This document shows positions 52,361-60,882 of a DNA stretch of 64,000 bases, piece after piece. Every line of letters begins with the position of its first letter. The stretch's first letter is position 1. The stretch is taken from positions 62,001-126,000 of the forward strand of contig NZ_JAAVUV010000011.1 in NCBI RefSeq assembly GCF_018449635.1. Reading direction: 5' to 3'. A model generated the notes under the pieces. It worked only from the letters and a program-made list of their open reading frames with translations. It ran no database searches and was not told where the DNA came from. This stretch comes from Caballeronia sp. dw_276. Lineage in GTDB: Bacteria; Pseudomonadota; Gammaproteobacteria; Burkholderiales; Burkholderiaceae. A program made the translations under genes and the position numbers.

Positions 52361-52714
52361 ATGAATCTGCAGATCAGTGGACACCATCTCGAATTGACGC
52401 CTGCGTTGCGAGAATATGTGATCACCAAACTGGATAGAGTGCTTCGGCACTTCGATCAGGTGATCGACGGCAGTGTGGTCCTCTCGGTCGACAATCATAG
52501 GGAAAAGGACAAGCGGCAGAAGGTTGAAATCAACCTTCACCTGAAGGGCAAGGACATCTTCATCGAAAGTTGTGACGTTGATATGTACGCGGCGATCGAC
52601 CTGATGGTCGACAAGCTGGATAGGCAGGTCATTCGCCACAAGGACAAGATCCAGGGTCACGCACATGCAACAATGAAGTACGAGCCGCTAGAAAGCGAAG
52701 CACCGGCGCCGTAA
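52361..52714 (+). CDS. hpf: Ribosome hibernation-promoting factor (short form)
   Basis: HPF binds the 30S decoding region and drives 70S or 100S ribosome storage in stationary phase. The 117-residue protein has the S30AE domain: MNLQISGHHLELTPALREYV, KLDRVLRHFDQVIDG and AIDLMVDKLDRQVIRHKDK. It lacks the dimerisation domain of the long form, so it is the short type, slightly longer than E. coli HPF. It occupies its usual place between rpoN and ptsN. A GGAG site precedes the ATG. Confidence 0.95.
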   Translation: MNLQISGHHLELTPALREYVITKLDRVLRHFDQVIDGSVVLSVDNHREKDKRQKVEINLHLKGKDIFIESCDVDMYAAIDLMVDKLDRQVIRHKDKIQGHAHATMKYEPLESEAPAP

Positions 52715-53149
52715 CTGCCGGGCACGCTTTTAGAGGTCTGCATCGAATGCTTGGACGGCGCATCAGTTGGACAGTTTTTTCTGATGCGCCGGGGTCCGGA
52801 CAAACCAGCGCCGGACCACCTTACCGGTAGCAGCCGCCTGACAGCAGGCGGCTTTTTTGTCTCCGGCAGTTGGCTCGTCCTGGTGGGCGCGAAGGCAAAT
52901 GTCAACTGTTGCATTCGTGGCACCAAACGTTGGCGCCGTATTGCGCGCCGCACCATCGCCGAAGACGCTGTTCTATAATGGTCCGGGTAATACCGGGGTT
53001 GTTAATTCGGAATGAAACCTAGCGGAGAGAAGTCGGACTTCGATCTTCCGCACATTCCTAACCAAAATCGCCGTGAGCGCTCAGTGCTTGTTCGAGCTTC
53101 TGAAGTCGCCACCGTGAGGAGAATTCAGGCCACGCATCTGCCTGCCAAC
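52715..53149. other. hpf-ptsN spacer
   Basis: 435 bases without a supported gene. The first half is filled by three hairpins (52757-52858). The second half, up to the ptsN start, contains an in-frame extension of ptsN from 53012 that adds 46 residues without domain support and is taken as untranslated leader. Confidence 0.5.
52757..52858 (+). terminator. Row of three hairpins ending in an intrinsic terminator
   Basis: ggcgcatcag (52757-52766) pairs with ctgatgcgcc (52781-52790); ggtccgg (52793-52799) pairs with ccggacc (52811-52817); gccgcctg (52833-52840) pairs with caggcggc (52845-52852) and is followed by six T residues. The last is a textbook terminator; the two before it may be RNA structure or a duplicated terminator in decay. 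Confidence 0.8.
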
Positions 53150-53605
53150 ATGAATCGTTTAGCCAAATTTCTTCCCCTCGAAAATGTCGTACTCGGACTG
53201 TCCGTCACCAGCAAGAAACGTGTATTCGAGCAAGCGGGCCTGATCTTCGAGAATCAGAACGGCATTGGCCGCAGCACCGTCACCGACAATCTCTTTGCGC
53301 GCGAGCGTCTCGGCTCGACCGGTCTGGGCGAAGGTGTCGCCATTCCCCACGGACGCATCAAGGGCCTGAAGCATCCGCTCGCCGCGTTCGTGCGTCTGGC
53401 TGAGCCGATCGCTTTCGAGTCGCCGGACGGCCAGCCCGTATCGCTGTTGATCTTTCTGCTCGTTCCGGAGCAAGCCACGCAGCAGCACCTTGAAATCCTG
53501 TCGGAGATTGCCCAGTTATTGTCCGACCGCGACACGCGTGAACGTCTGAACACCGAAGAAAATCGTGAGGCGCTGCATCAGCTTCTCACGCAATGGCAGC
53601 CTTAA
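53150..53605 (+). CDS. ptsN: PTS IIA-like nitrogen regulatory protein EIIA-Ntr
   Basis: EIIA-Ntr is the last acceptor of the nitrogen phosphotransferase chain and regulates K+ transport and other targets according to its phosphorylation state. The chosen start MNRLAKFLPLENVV gives 151 residues, the family length. The phosphorylated His67 is in GVAIPHGRIKG. The neighbours hprK and rapZ supply linked PTS regulation. The longer frame from 53012 is not favoured. Confidence 0.95.
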   Translation: MNRLAKFLPLENVVLGLSVTSKKRVFEQAGLIFENQNGIGRSTVTDNLFARERLGSTGLGEGVAIPHGRIKGLKHPLAAFVRLAEPIAFESPDGQPVSLLIFLLVPEQATQQHLEILSEIAQLLSDRDTRERLNTEENREALHQLLTQWQP

Positions 53606-53768
53606 GTCCGCCAAATCTGCTCGAATCCACGCATATGGCGCGAGCAATCCTCTCGCGCCGGCGGCCCTTCTAGCGCACAATCAGTCCTATTGAGCGGAGC
53701 ATTGATCGGGCCAACCCCGGCCCCTTCAGTCGCCCAGCGCTCGCGGCCCCTCACGGAGTTCCGGCCTC

Positions 53769-54737
53769 ATGGATACGTCCAGCATCAATGCCCAGAGTAT
53801 TTTCGACGACAACGCGGCCGCGCTGAAACTCAGTTGGCTGACGGGTCACGAAGGCTGGGAACGCGGCTTTTCAACTGAGACGGTCGCCAATGCAACATCG
53901 AGTGCCGATCTGGTCGGCCACTTGAACCTGATTCACCCCAACCGCATCCAGGTGCTCGGCGACGCCGAAATCACCTACTACCAGCGTCAGTCAGACGAAG
54001 ACCGCTCGCGTAACATGGCCGAACTGATCGCGCTCGAACCGCCTTTCCTGGTGGTCGCGGGCGAAGTCGGCGCGCCGCCCGAACTGGTTTTGCGTTGCAC
54101 GCGTTCGTCCACACCGCTTTTCACCACGCGCATGTCCGCGGCGGCCGTGATCGACAGCTTGCGGCTTTATATGTCCCGCATCCTTGCGCCGCGCGCGACG
54201 CTCCACGGCGTGTTTCTCGATATTCTCGGCATGGGCGTGCTGCTGACGGGCGACTCGGGCCTCGGCAAAAGCGAACTCGGGCTGGAGCTGATCAGCCGCG
54301 GTCACGGTCTTGTCGCGGACGACGCAGTAGACTTCGTGCGCCTTGGTCCGGACTTTGTCGAAGGACGATGCCCGCCGCTGCTGCAGAATTTGCTCGAAGT
54401 GCGTGGTCTCGGCCTGCTGGACATCAAAACCATCTTTGGTGAAACCGCGGTTCGGCGGAAAATGAAGCTCAAGCTGATCGTTCAGCTCGTGCGTCGGCCG
54501 GACGGCGAATTTCAGCGGCTGCCACTGGAAAGCCAGGCGGTCGATGTGCTCGGCTTGCCGATCAGCAAGGTCACCATCCAGGTGGCCGCCGGCCGAAACC
54601 TCGCCGTGCTGGTCGAGGCGGCCGTGCGCAATACGATCCTGCAACTGCGCGGTATCGATACCTTGCGGGACTTCATGGATCGTCAACGGCTCGCCATGCA
54701 GGATCCGGAGAGCCAGTTCCCCGGCAAGCTGATCTGA
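53769..54737 (+). CDS. hprK: HPr kinase/phosphorylase
   Basis: HprK phosphorylates HPr on serine and reverses the reaction, tying PTS state to metabolism. The 322-residue protein has the N-terminal domain (about 1-130) and the catalytic domain with Walker A GDSGLGKSELGLEL and the family signature LEVRGLGLLDIKTIFGETAV. In proteobacteria it accompanies incomplete PTS systems that regulate rather than transport. It ends 67 bases before the rapZ start. Confidence 0.96.
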   Translation: MDTSSINAQSIFDDNAAALKLSWLTGHEGWERGFSTETVANATSSADLVGHLNLIHPNRIQVLGDAEITYYQRQSDEDRSRNMAELIALEPPFLVVAGEVGAPPELVLRCTRSSTPLFTTRMSAAAVIDSLRLYMSRILAPRATLHGVFLDILGMGVLLTGDSGLGKSELGLELISRGHGLVADDAVDFVRLGPDFVEGRCPPLLQNLLEVRGLGLLDIKTIFGETAVRRKMKLKLIVQLVRRPDGEFQRLPLESQAVDVLGLPISKVTIQVAAGRNLAVLVEAAVRNTILQLRGIDTLRDFMDRQRLAMQDPESQFPGKLI

Positions 54738-54804
54738 TCGGTTGACTTACAAGCCGGCGACGTCTGGACCCGAACTTTTTGCCCAATCTGACGAGTCCTT
54801 ATTC

Positions 54805-55701
54805 ATGCGCATCATCCTGATTACCGGCATTTCCGGCTCCGGCAAATCCGTCGCCCTGAACGCGCTCGAAGACGCCGGCTACTATTGCGTCGACAACCTG
54901 CCGCCGCGCTTCTTGCCCGAACTCGCGACTTATCTCGAATCGAAAGGTCAGGCGCGCCTCGCGGTCGCCATCGATGCACGTTCCAGCCGTTCGCTCGACG
55001 AAGTCCCGGCCATCATCAACGGCCTCACGCAATCCTTCGATGTCCGCGTGCTGTTCCTCAACGCCAGCACCCAGTCGCTGATCCAGCGGTTTTCCGAGAC
55101 GCGCCGCCGCCATCCTTTGTCCGGTTCACCCACGCACGACGCCGATGTCGGCCTGCACACGTCGCTTGGCGAAGCCATCGAACGGGAACGCGAACTGGTC
55201 TCGGGGCTTGCGGAATTCGGCCACCAGATCGACACGAGCAATCTGCGCGCGAACGTTTTGCGCGCGTGGGTGAAAAGTTTTGTGGAGCAGGAAACGGCCG
55301 GCTTGACGCTGATGTTCGAATCGTTCGGATTCAAGCGCGGCGTGCCGCTCGACGCCGATTTTGTCTTCGATGTCCGCACACTCCCGAATCCGTATTACGA
55401 CCGCGAGTTGCGGCCGCTGACGGGCCTGGATCAGCCGGTGATCGATTTCCTGTCGGCTCAGCCGATGGTTCATCAGATGATCGACGACGTCGGCACGTTC
55501 ATTGCGAAATGGTTGCCGCAGTTTCGCGAAGACAACCGCAGTTACCTCACGGTCGCGATCGGCTGCACGGGCGGACAGCACCGCTCGGTGTTTATCGCCC
55601 AGACGCTCGCCGCGCGTTTCGGCGAAAGCGCCAATGTGATCGTGCGGCATCGCGACGCACCCATCGCCATCGATGGACACGTCGCGCCCTTGCAAACCTG
55701 A
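54805..55701 (+). CDS. rapZ: RNase adapter RapZ (P-loop ATPase)
   Basis: In E. coli RapZ binds GlcN6P and guides RNase E to the sRNA GlmZ; in beta-proteobacteria the targets are less clear. The 298-residue protein has Walker A GISGSGKS (8-15), the Walker B-like VAIDARS, and the C-terminal GCTGGQHRSVFIAQTL and HRDAP typical of the RNA-binding half. The start MRIILITGISG is chosen because family members begin there; an upstream in-frame codon adds 21 residues. A terminator overlaps its stop. Confidence 0.95.
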   Translation: MRIILITGISGSGKSVALNALEDAGYYCVDNLPPRFLPELATYLESKGQARLAVAIDARSSRSLDEVPAIINGLTQSFDVRVLFLNASTQSLIQRFSETRRRHPLSGSPTHDADVGLHTSLGEAIERERELVSGLAEFGHQIDTSNLRANVLRAWVKSFVEQETAGLTLMFESFGFKRGVPLDADFVFDVRTLPNPYYDRELRPLTGLDQPVIDFLSAQPMVHQMIDDVGTFIAKWLPQFREDNRSYLTVAIGCTGGQHRSVFIAQTLAARFGESANVIVRHRDAPIAIDGHVAPLQT

Positions 55702-55722
55702 TCGCCTTCGGGCGGTCTTTTT
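55700..55722 (+). terminator. Intrinsic terminator overlapping the rapZ stop codon
   Basis: gatcgcc-ttcg-ggcggtc forms a 7-bp stem (one G-U pair) with a TTCG loop, followed by five T residues. The first stem base is the second base of the rapZ TGA. Confidence 0.8.
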
Positions 55723-55736
55723 AGAAGAAGCGCGCG

Positions 55737-56369
55737 ATGTCCACCAATCCCCTTCTCGCCGACCTGCCGCTGTTTCCCCTGCACACCGTGCTGTTTCCCG
55801 GTGGCCATCTTCCCCTGAAAATCTTCGAGGCGCGCTATCTCGACATGGCGCGCGCGTGCCTGCGCGAAGGCACGCCGTTTGGCGTGTGTCTGCTGAAAAG
55901 CGGCAACGAGATTGCATCGCCAGGCGATCCGTCGGTGCCGGAGACCATTGGATGCCTCGCCGAGATCACGCAGTGCGACGTGGACACGTTCGGCATGCTG
56001 CTGATCCAGGCGCGCGGGACGACGCGGTTCCGGCTGCTTTCGCATCGCGTCGAACCGAGCAATTTGCTGGTCGGCGTGGCGGAGACGATCGGGGACGACG
56101 CACCGCTGGAAAATGCCGAAGCAGTGGTCAAGTTCGGCGCGTGCGCGGAGGTGCTGGAGCGGATCATCGATGCAATCAAGGCGCGGGAACCGAAGGACCT
56201 GCCCTTCATTGAGCCTTTCCTGCTCGACGATCCGACGTGGGTATCGAACCGTTTGTCGGAGATCCTGCCGATCCCCATGCGCGCCCGGCAAAAGCTGATG
56301 GAGCTGGAAGATGCTGCGGCGCGCATCGATGTCGTGCATCACTATATGCAGCAGCATCAGCTTCTGTAA
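55737..56369 (+). CDS. Lon N-terminal (LON substrate-binding) domain protein
   Basis: A 210-residue protein made only of the domain that binds substrates in Lon protease: LPLFPLHTVLFPGGHLPLKIFEARYLDM at the N terminus, split over strands, then FGVCLLKSGNE and RARQKLMELEDAAARIDVV at the end. There is no ATPase or protease part. Stand-alone members are common in proteobacteria and of unknown function. It follows the rapZ terminator closely and is convergent with mutY. Confidence 0.9.
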   Translation: MSTNPLLADLPLFPLHTVLFPGGHLPLKIFEARYLDMARACLREGTPFGVCLLKSGNEIASPGDPSVPETIGCLAEITQCDVDTFGMLLIQARGTTRFRLLSHRVEPSNLLVGVAETIGDDAPLENAEAVVKFGACAEVLERIIDAIKAREPKDLPFIEPFLLDDPTWVSNRLSEILPIPMRARQKLMELEDAAARIDVVHHYMQQHQLL

Positions 56370-56375
56370 CTCAAC

Positions 56376-57437
56376 TCAGATCAGCGAACCTTGCAGCGCG
56401 TCGAGCAGCTTGCGCACCGGCGCCGGAACGCCGTAAGCGTCGATCTTCGATAACGGCGCCCAGACCGTGTGGTTATCGGCGAGTTCGGGCGCTGCGTCCG
56501 CGCGCCCAAGACGCGGTTCGATATCCAGCTTGAAATGCGTGAACGTGTGCGTGAACGGGCTCAGGCGCTGAAGCTTGTCCGTGCCGCCGCCGAGGCTATG
56601 CGCGACGGCGGCTAAAGCGTCTTCATCGGCGGCTTCGGGGAGGCTCCATAAACCGCCCCAGATGCCCGTTGGCGGGCGTTTTTCCAGTAAAACCGTATCG
56701 CCGTCCTGCAACACCAGCATCCACGTCTTGCGTGTCGGCACCGTTTTTTTCGGCCGCGCCGTTGGCAATTCCTTTTGCCGATGCGTCACGTTCGCCACGC
56801 AATCCGGCGCGAACGGGCAGCGCGGGCAGTCCGGCTTGCCGCGCACGCAAAGCGTCGCGCCCAAATCCATCAACCCCTGCGTGTAGGCCGTGACGTCGTC
56901 CTTATGGGCAGCGTCGGGCAACAAGGATTCGGCGAGCGTCCACATCGCGTTTTCGACTTTCTTCTCGCCCGGGAAACCTTCCACGCCGAACACGCGCGCC
57001 AGAACGCGCTTGACGTTGCCATCGAGAATCGTCGCGCGCGCGCCATACGCGAACGATGCAATCGCCGCCGCCGTCGAGCGGCCAATCCCTGGCAATTCCG
57101 CGAGTTCATCGACGCTGCGAGGAAACTCGCCGCCATGTTCCGTCGCGACGACGTCGGCGCATCGATGCAGATTCCGCGCGCGCGAGTAGTAGCCGAGGCC
57201 GGCCCAAAGCGCCATGACGTCGTCGATGGGCGCGGCGGCAAGCGCGTTGACATCGGGGAAACGGTCAAGAAACCGCGCGTAATACGGAATCACCGTGGAC
57301 ACCTGCGTCTGCTGCAGCATGATCTCCGACAACCAGATCCGGTAAGCATCGCGCGTGTTTTGCCACGGCAAGTCGTGACGGCCGTGAACGCGTTGCCACG
57401 CGATCAGGCGCGTTGAGAAATCGGTGAGCTGGAGCAT
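56376..57437 (-). CDS. mutY: A/G-specific adenine glycosylase MutY
   Basis: MutY removes adenine mispaired with 8-oxoguanine. The 353-residue protein has catalytic E38 in WLSEIMLQQTQV, the helix-hairpin-helix LPGIGRSTAAAI, catalytic D139 in TILDGNVKRV and the 4Fe-4S ligands C197, C204, C207 and C213. The C-terminal Nudix-like domain (WMLVLQDGDTVLLEKRPPTGIWGG onward in pieces) recognises 8-oxoG. The start MLQLTDFSTR lies 5 bases after the mutM stop; both enzymes of the GO repair system are thus in one operon. Confidence 0.96.
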   Translation of the reverse strand: MLQLTDFSTRLIAWQRVHGRHDLPWQNTRDAYRIWLSEIMLQQTQVSTVIPYYARFLDRFPDVNALAAAPIDDVMALWAGLGYYSRARNLHRCADVVATEHGGEFPRSVDELAELPGIGRSTAAAIASFAYGARATILDGNVKRVLARVFGVEGFPGEKKVENAMWTLAESLLPDAAHKDDVTAYTQGLMDLGATLCVRGKPDCPRCPFAPDCVANVTHRQKELPTARPKKTVPTRKTWMLVLQDGDTVLLEKRPPTGIWGGLWSLPEAADEDALAAVAHSLGGGTDKLQRLSPFTHTFTHFKLDIEPRLGRADAAPELADNHTVWAPLSKIDAYGVPAPVRKLLDALQGSLI

Positions 57438-57442
57438 GTCGG

Positions 57443-58273
57443 CTAGCGCTGGCAGCGCGGGCAAAAGTACGTGGATCGCTGGCCTTGCACGATGTGTTTG
57501 ATGGCCGTTCCGCAAACGTGGCATGGCAGGCCGGCGCGATCATAGACGAAATAATCGAGCTGGAAATAACCCGACTCGCCGTTGCTGCCAACGAAATCCC
57601 GCAGGGTGCTGCCACCCTTTTCGATAGCTGCCGCAAGCGTTGTGCGTACGGCTTCGGCCAAGAGATCGTAGCGCACGAGCGAAATGCGCCCTGCCGCGAC
57701 CGTCGGCCGGATTCCCGCACGGAACAAGCTTTCCGATGCATAGATATTGCCGACGCCCACGACCATCGTGCCCGCGAGCAGCGCCTGTTTCACGGACACC
57801 TTGCGCCCGCGCGTCAGCCGGTACATGAGCGTGCCGGAAAACTCGGCGGTGAAGGGCTCGACGCCCAGACCGGCGAGCAGCGGATGGTCGAGAACATTGC
57901 CGTCTTCGCGCGAATGCCACAGTACGGCGCCAAAACGCCGCGGATCGCGGAAGCGCAAAATGAAGTCGTCGAAGATCAAATCGATATGATCATGCTTCGC
58001 GGCATCGGGAGGGCGCGGGACATTACGCAATACCCGCAGCGTTCCCGTCATGCCGAGATGCACGATCAGCCAACCGTCAGAGGTTTCGAAGAGCAAATAC
58101 TTGCCGCGTCGCTCGACCTTGTCGATTTTCAGCGCCTTCATTGTCTTTGCAAGGTGCGCGGGAATCGGCCATCGAAGCGCGGGCGTGCGGATATCGACAC
58201 GCTCGACACGGCGGCCGGCAACGAACGGTTCAATACCGCGTCGGGTTACTTCGACTTCCGGCAACTCTGGCAT
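57443..58273 (-). CDS. mutM: Formamidopyrimidine-DNA glycosylase MutM (Fpg)
   Basis: MutM removes 8-oxoguanine and formamidopyrimidines opposite C and cuts the strand by beta/delta elimination. The 276-residue enzyme begins MPELPEVEVTRRG, with the nucleophile Pro2 and Glu3 exposed after Met removal, K58 in RRGKYLLFE, and the C-terminal zinc finger CHVC...CPRC. It precedes mutY on the same transcript. It is divergent from the TPR gene with an 85-base control region. Confidence 0.97.
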   Translation of the reverse strand: MPELPEVEVTRRGIEPFVAGRRVERVDIRTPALRWPIPAHLAKTMKALKIDKVERRGKYLLFETSDGWLIVHLGMTGTLRVLRNVPRPPDAAKHDHIDLIFDDFILRFRDPRRFGAVLWHSREDGNVLDHPLLAGLGVEPFTAEFSGTLMYRLTRGRKVSVKQALLAGTMVVGVGNIYASESLFRAGIRPTVAAGRISLVRYDLLAEAVRTTLAAAIEKGGSTLRDFVGSNGESGYFQLDYFVYDRAGLPCHVCGTAIKHIVQGQRSTYFCPRCQR

Positions 58274-58311
58274 GTTTTACTGGTCTGCAACTTGCTGTGG
58301 GACGTGCGCGT

Positions 58312-58333
58312 ATTGTAGCGAGCGCGTTACAAT
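58312..58333. promoter_or_regulatory. Back-to-back -10 elements of mutM and the TPR gene
   Basis: ATTGTA (58312-58317; TACAAT on the minus strand) and TACAAT (58328-58333) form an inverted pair separated by 10 bases. Each is at a fitting distance from its gene, so the two promoters overlap. No convincing -35 box is seen for either. Confidence 0.45.
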
Positions 58334-58358
58334 CGACTGAAACATTGATCGGATTTCC

Positions 58359-60230
58359 ATGAACTTGTCCTTCGTTAAGTTGTTTTCGAAGCAGCGTGCA
58401 GCGACCGCTGAAACGATTGCGGCACGCGGTAAGCCGGTCTCGCCGAGCAAGCTCGCGGCAGCTGTGGCGCTAGCCGTGGCGGCGTTCGCACTTGGCTCCT
58501 CCGCCTACGCCCAGAGCCCGGCGCAACTTCCTTCTCCGGATGACGATCAGGCGTCAATCAACGCAGCCGATCTGATCACCGCGCCGCCCACGGGCAAGGA
58601 AACACAGGACCTGCCCAATATTGCGGTGTCCAGCCAGATCGTGTTCCAGGTGCTCGCGGCCGAAGTCGCGTTGCAGCGTAATCAGGCTGCGCCCGCATAC
58701 CAGACGTATCTCGCGCTTGCCCGTGACACGCATGATCCACGTTTCGCCCAACGCGCGACCGAGATTGCGATTGCAGCACAAAGTCCCAACGACGCGCTGA
58801 CGGCCGTTCAGCTTTGGCAGCAGTTTTCGCCGAATTCGGAACGCGCGGCGCAATTGAGCGCGTCGTTGCTGATCTTGTCCGGCAAGCCCGACGACGCGGA
58901 GCCGATCCTCGCCGGCGAACTCGCGAAGATCCCGGCCGAACAGCGTGGCGACGCAATCATCTCGCTGCAGGTTTTGATCTCGCGCGGTCCGAACCGCGTG
59001 GGCGGGCTGAATGTGTTGAAGGACCTGGTCAAGAACGACATGGACCGGCCCGAAACGCAACTGGCGCTCGCCCGCCAGCAGATTGCCGCCGACGATCAGC
59101 CGGGCGCGAAGGCATCGCTTGAAAAGGCGCTGCAACTCAAGCCCGACTATTTGCCCGCAGCGTTGACGCTCGCGCGCATGGGTCCGGCCGAGCGCAGCGA
59201 AGGTATCGCTTCGTTCGAAAAGTACGTCGACAAGAATCCGAAATCTCATGACGCGCGGCTTGCGCTTGCGCAACTGTATTTATCGGCGGATCGGCTCGAT
59301 GACGCCCAGAAGCAGTTCGAAGCCATGCGCAAGAACGACGCGAAGGATCTGACGCCGTTGATGGCGCTCGCGTTGATCAACATCCAGAAGAAGCAGCCGG
59401 ACAAGGCGAAGGACTACCTTACTCAGTATGCCAAGGCGGCGGAAGCCACGCCGGGCGCTGACCCGGGTCAGGCGTACATCTATCTCGCGCAGCTTTCGCT
59501 CGAGCAAAAGGACGACGTCGCCGCTAACCAGTATCTCGACAAGATCACGCGCTCGAGCCAGCAGTACTTGCCGGCGCAGGTCACGCGCGCGCAGATCCTG
59601 GCGAACCACGGCAAGGTCGACGAAGCCCGCCAGTTGCTCGGCAGCCTGCAGACATCTGATCCGCGCGATCTCGCCTTGCTCGCTCGCACTGATGCTTCGC
59701 TGCTGTTCCAGGCCCAGCGTTATCCGGAGGCGGAGACGGCTTTGTCGAAGGCGTCGGCAGCTTTCCCCGAAGATCCGGATCTCACGTACGACTACGCAAT
59801 GGCCGCCGAGAAAAACGGCCATTACGACGTCATGGAAACGCAGCTTCGCAAGCTGATGAAGACGCAGCCGGACAATCCGCAAGCGTATAACGCGCTCGGT
59901 TATTCACTTGTCGATCGCAACGAGCGGCTGGACGAAGCGGTTAAGCTGATTGAAAAAGCGGTATCGCTGGCGCCAAACGATGCGTTCATCATGGACAGCC
60001 TTGGCTGGGCAAAATACCGGCAGGGCAATGACGCCGAAGCGGCCAGCATCCTGAAGAAAGCCTACGATTTGCAGCCGAATGCTGAAATCGGCGCGCATCT
60101 TGGCGAAGTGCAGTGGAAGTCGGGACAGCAGGACCAGGCGCGCAGCACGTGGCGTCAGGCGCAAAAGCTTGAACCCGGCAACGACACACTCGTCAAAACG
60201 CTCAAACGATTCCAGGTGAACGACCTTTGA
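58359..60230 (+). CDS. Tetratricopeptide-repeat exported protein
   Basis: A 623-residue protein with a long signal peptide (about 1-50, ending SAYAQS) and TPR-like helical repeats through most of its length, such as PETQLALARQQIAADDQPGA, DARLALAQLYLSADRLDDAQ and NPQAYNALGYSLVDRNERLD. The last repeats (APNDAFIMDSLGWAKYRQGN) are the best conserved. It presumably acts as a periplasmic or outer-membrane scaffold. The pairing with lolB, whose start overlaps or follows its stop within 12 bases, suggests an envelope function. The exact role is not known to me. Confidence 0.88.
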   Translation: MNLSFVKLFSKQRAATAETIAARGKPVSPSKLAAAVALAVAAFALGSSAYAQSPAQLPSPDDDQASINAADLITAPPTGKETQDLPNIAVSSQIVFQVLAAEVALQRNQAAPAYQTYLALARDTHDPRFAQRATEIAIAAQSPNDALTAVQLWQQFSPNSERAAQLSASLLILSGKPDDAEPILAGELAKIPAEQRGDAIISLQVLISRGPNRVGGLNVLKDLVKNDMDRPETQLALARQQIAADDQPGAKASLEKALQLKPDYLPAALTLARMGPAERSEGIASFEKYVDKNPKSHDARLALAQLYLSADRLDDAQKQFEAMRKNDAKDLTPLMALALINIQKKQPDKAKDYLTQYAKAAEATPGADPGQAYIYLAQLSLEQKDDVAANQYLDKITRSSQQYLPAQVTRAQILANHGKVDEARQLLGSLQTSDPRDLALLARTDASLLFQAQRYPEAETALSKASAAFPEDPDLTYDYAMAAEKNGHYDVMETQLRKLMKTQPDNPQAYNALGYSLVDRNERLDEAVKLIEKAVSLAPNDAFIMDSLGWAKYRQGNDAEAASILKKAYDLQPNAEIGAHLGEVQWKSGQQDQARSTWRQAQKLEPGNDTLVKTLKRFQVNDL

Positions 60231-60241
60231 ACTTGAATGCA

Positions 60242-60862
60242 ATGAATGTCTTGAACGGCCAGCGCGCTCGACGCAGCGCACTGGCGTTGATGGCGGCAAG
60301 CGCCGTGGTCCTCTCCGGATGCGCTGTCAAACCGCGGGTTCCGACTACATCGAATGCGGCAACCGCTGTCACTGCGCAGACCAGCCGCGCGTATCACGGC
60401 AGGTTTGCAGTCCAGTATGACGACCAGAATGGTCAGCAACGAAACGCGTACGGCAACTTCGACTGGCAGGAAACGGGCGATACCGTCACGCTGCAGTTGC
60501 GCAACCCGCTGGGACAGACCATGGCTATCGTGACGTCGTCGCCGTCGTCGGCCACGCTGGAATTGCCGAACCGCCAGCCGCAAACAGCCGATAACGTCTC
60601 CGAACTCATGCGCAACGCAGTGGGTTTCGCGTTGCCCGTGGAAGGCTTGCGCTACTGGCTGCAGCCGTCGCCAGCGCCGACGTCCCGGGCACGCACGACC
60701 ATGGATTCATCGTCGCAAAATGACCGCCTGAAGCAAATCAAGCAGGACGGCTGGACCATCGACTATCTGGCCTACGCCGATGCACCCGCCACCGGCGTGA
60801 AACGCCTGAACCTGTCGCGCGAAGAACCGCCGCTCGACATCAAGCTCGTCCTCGACCAGTAA
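60242..60862 (+). CDS. lolB: Outer-membrane lipoprotein receptor LolB
   Basis: LolB accepts lipoproteins from LolA and inserts them in the outer membrane. From the ATG at 60242 the protein has 206 residues: a lipoprotein signal with lipobox LSGC (lipidated Cys near 27), then the LolB fold with YHGRFAVQYDDQNGQQRNAYG split over strands, FDWQETGDTVTLQLRNPLG and the terminal PPLDIKLVLDQ. A TTG at 60227, overlapping the TPR stop, is an alternative start. Place between the TPR gene and ispE is usual in beta- and gamma-proteobacteria. Confidence 0.93.
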   Translation: MNVLNGQRARRSALALMAASAVVLSGCAVKPRVPTTSNAATAVTAQTSRAYHGRFAVQYDDQNGQQRNAYGNFDWQETGDTVTLQLRNPLGQTMAIVTSSPSSATLELPNRQPQTADNVSELMRNAVGFALPVEGLRYWLQPSPAPTSRARTTMDSSSQNDRLKQIKQDGWTIDYLAYADAPATGVKRLNLSREEPPLDIKLVLDQ

Positions 60863-60882
60863 CGTTTTTCGCATCCACAAGC

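Noticed and set aside
53012..53149. N-terminal extension of ptsN
   Set aside because: The extra 46 residues are not part of the EIIA-Ntr family, whose members begin at the chosen Met.
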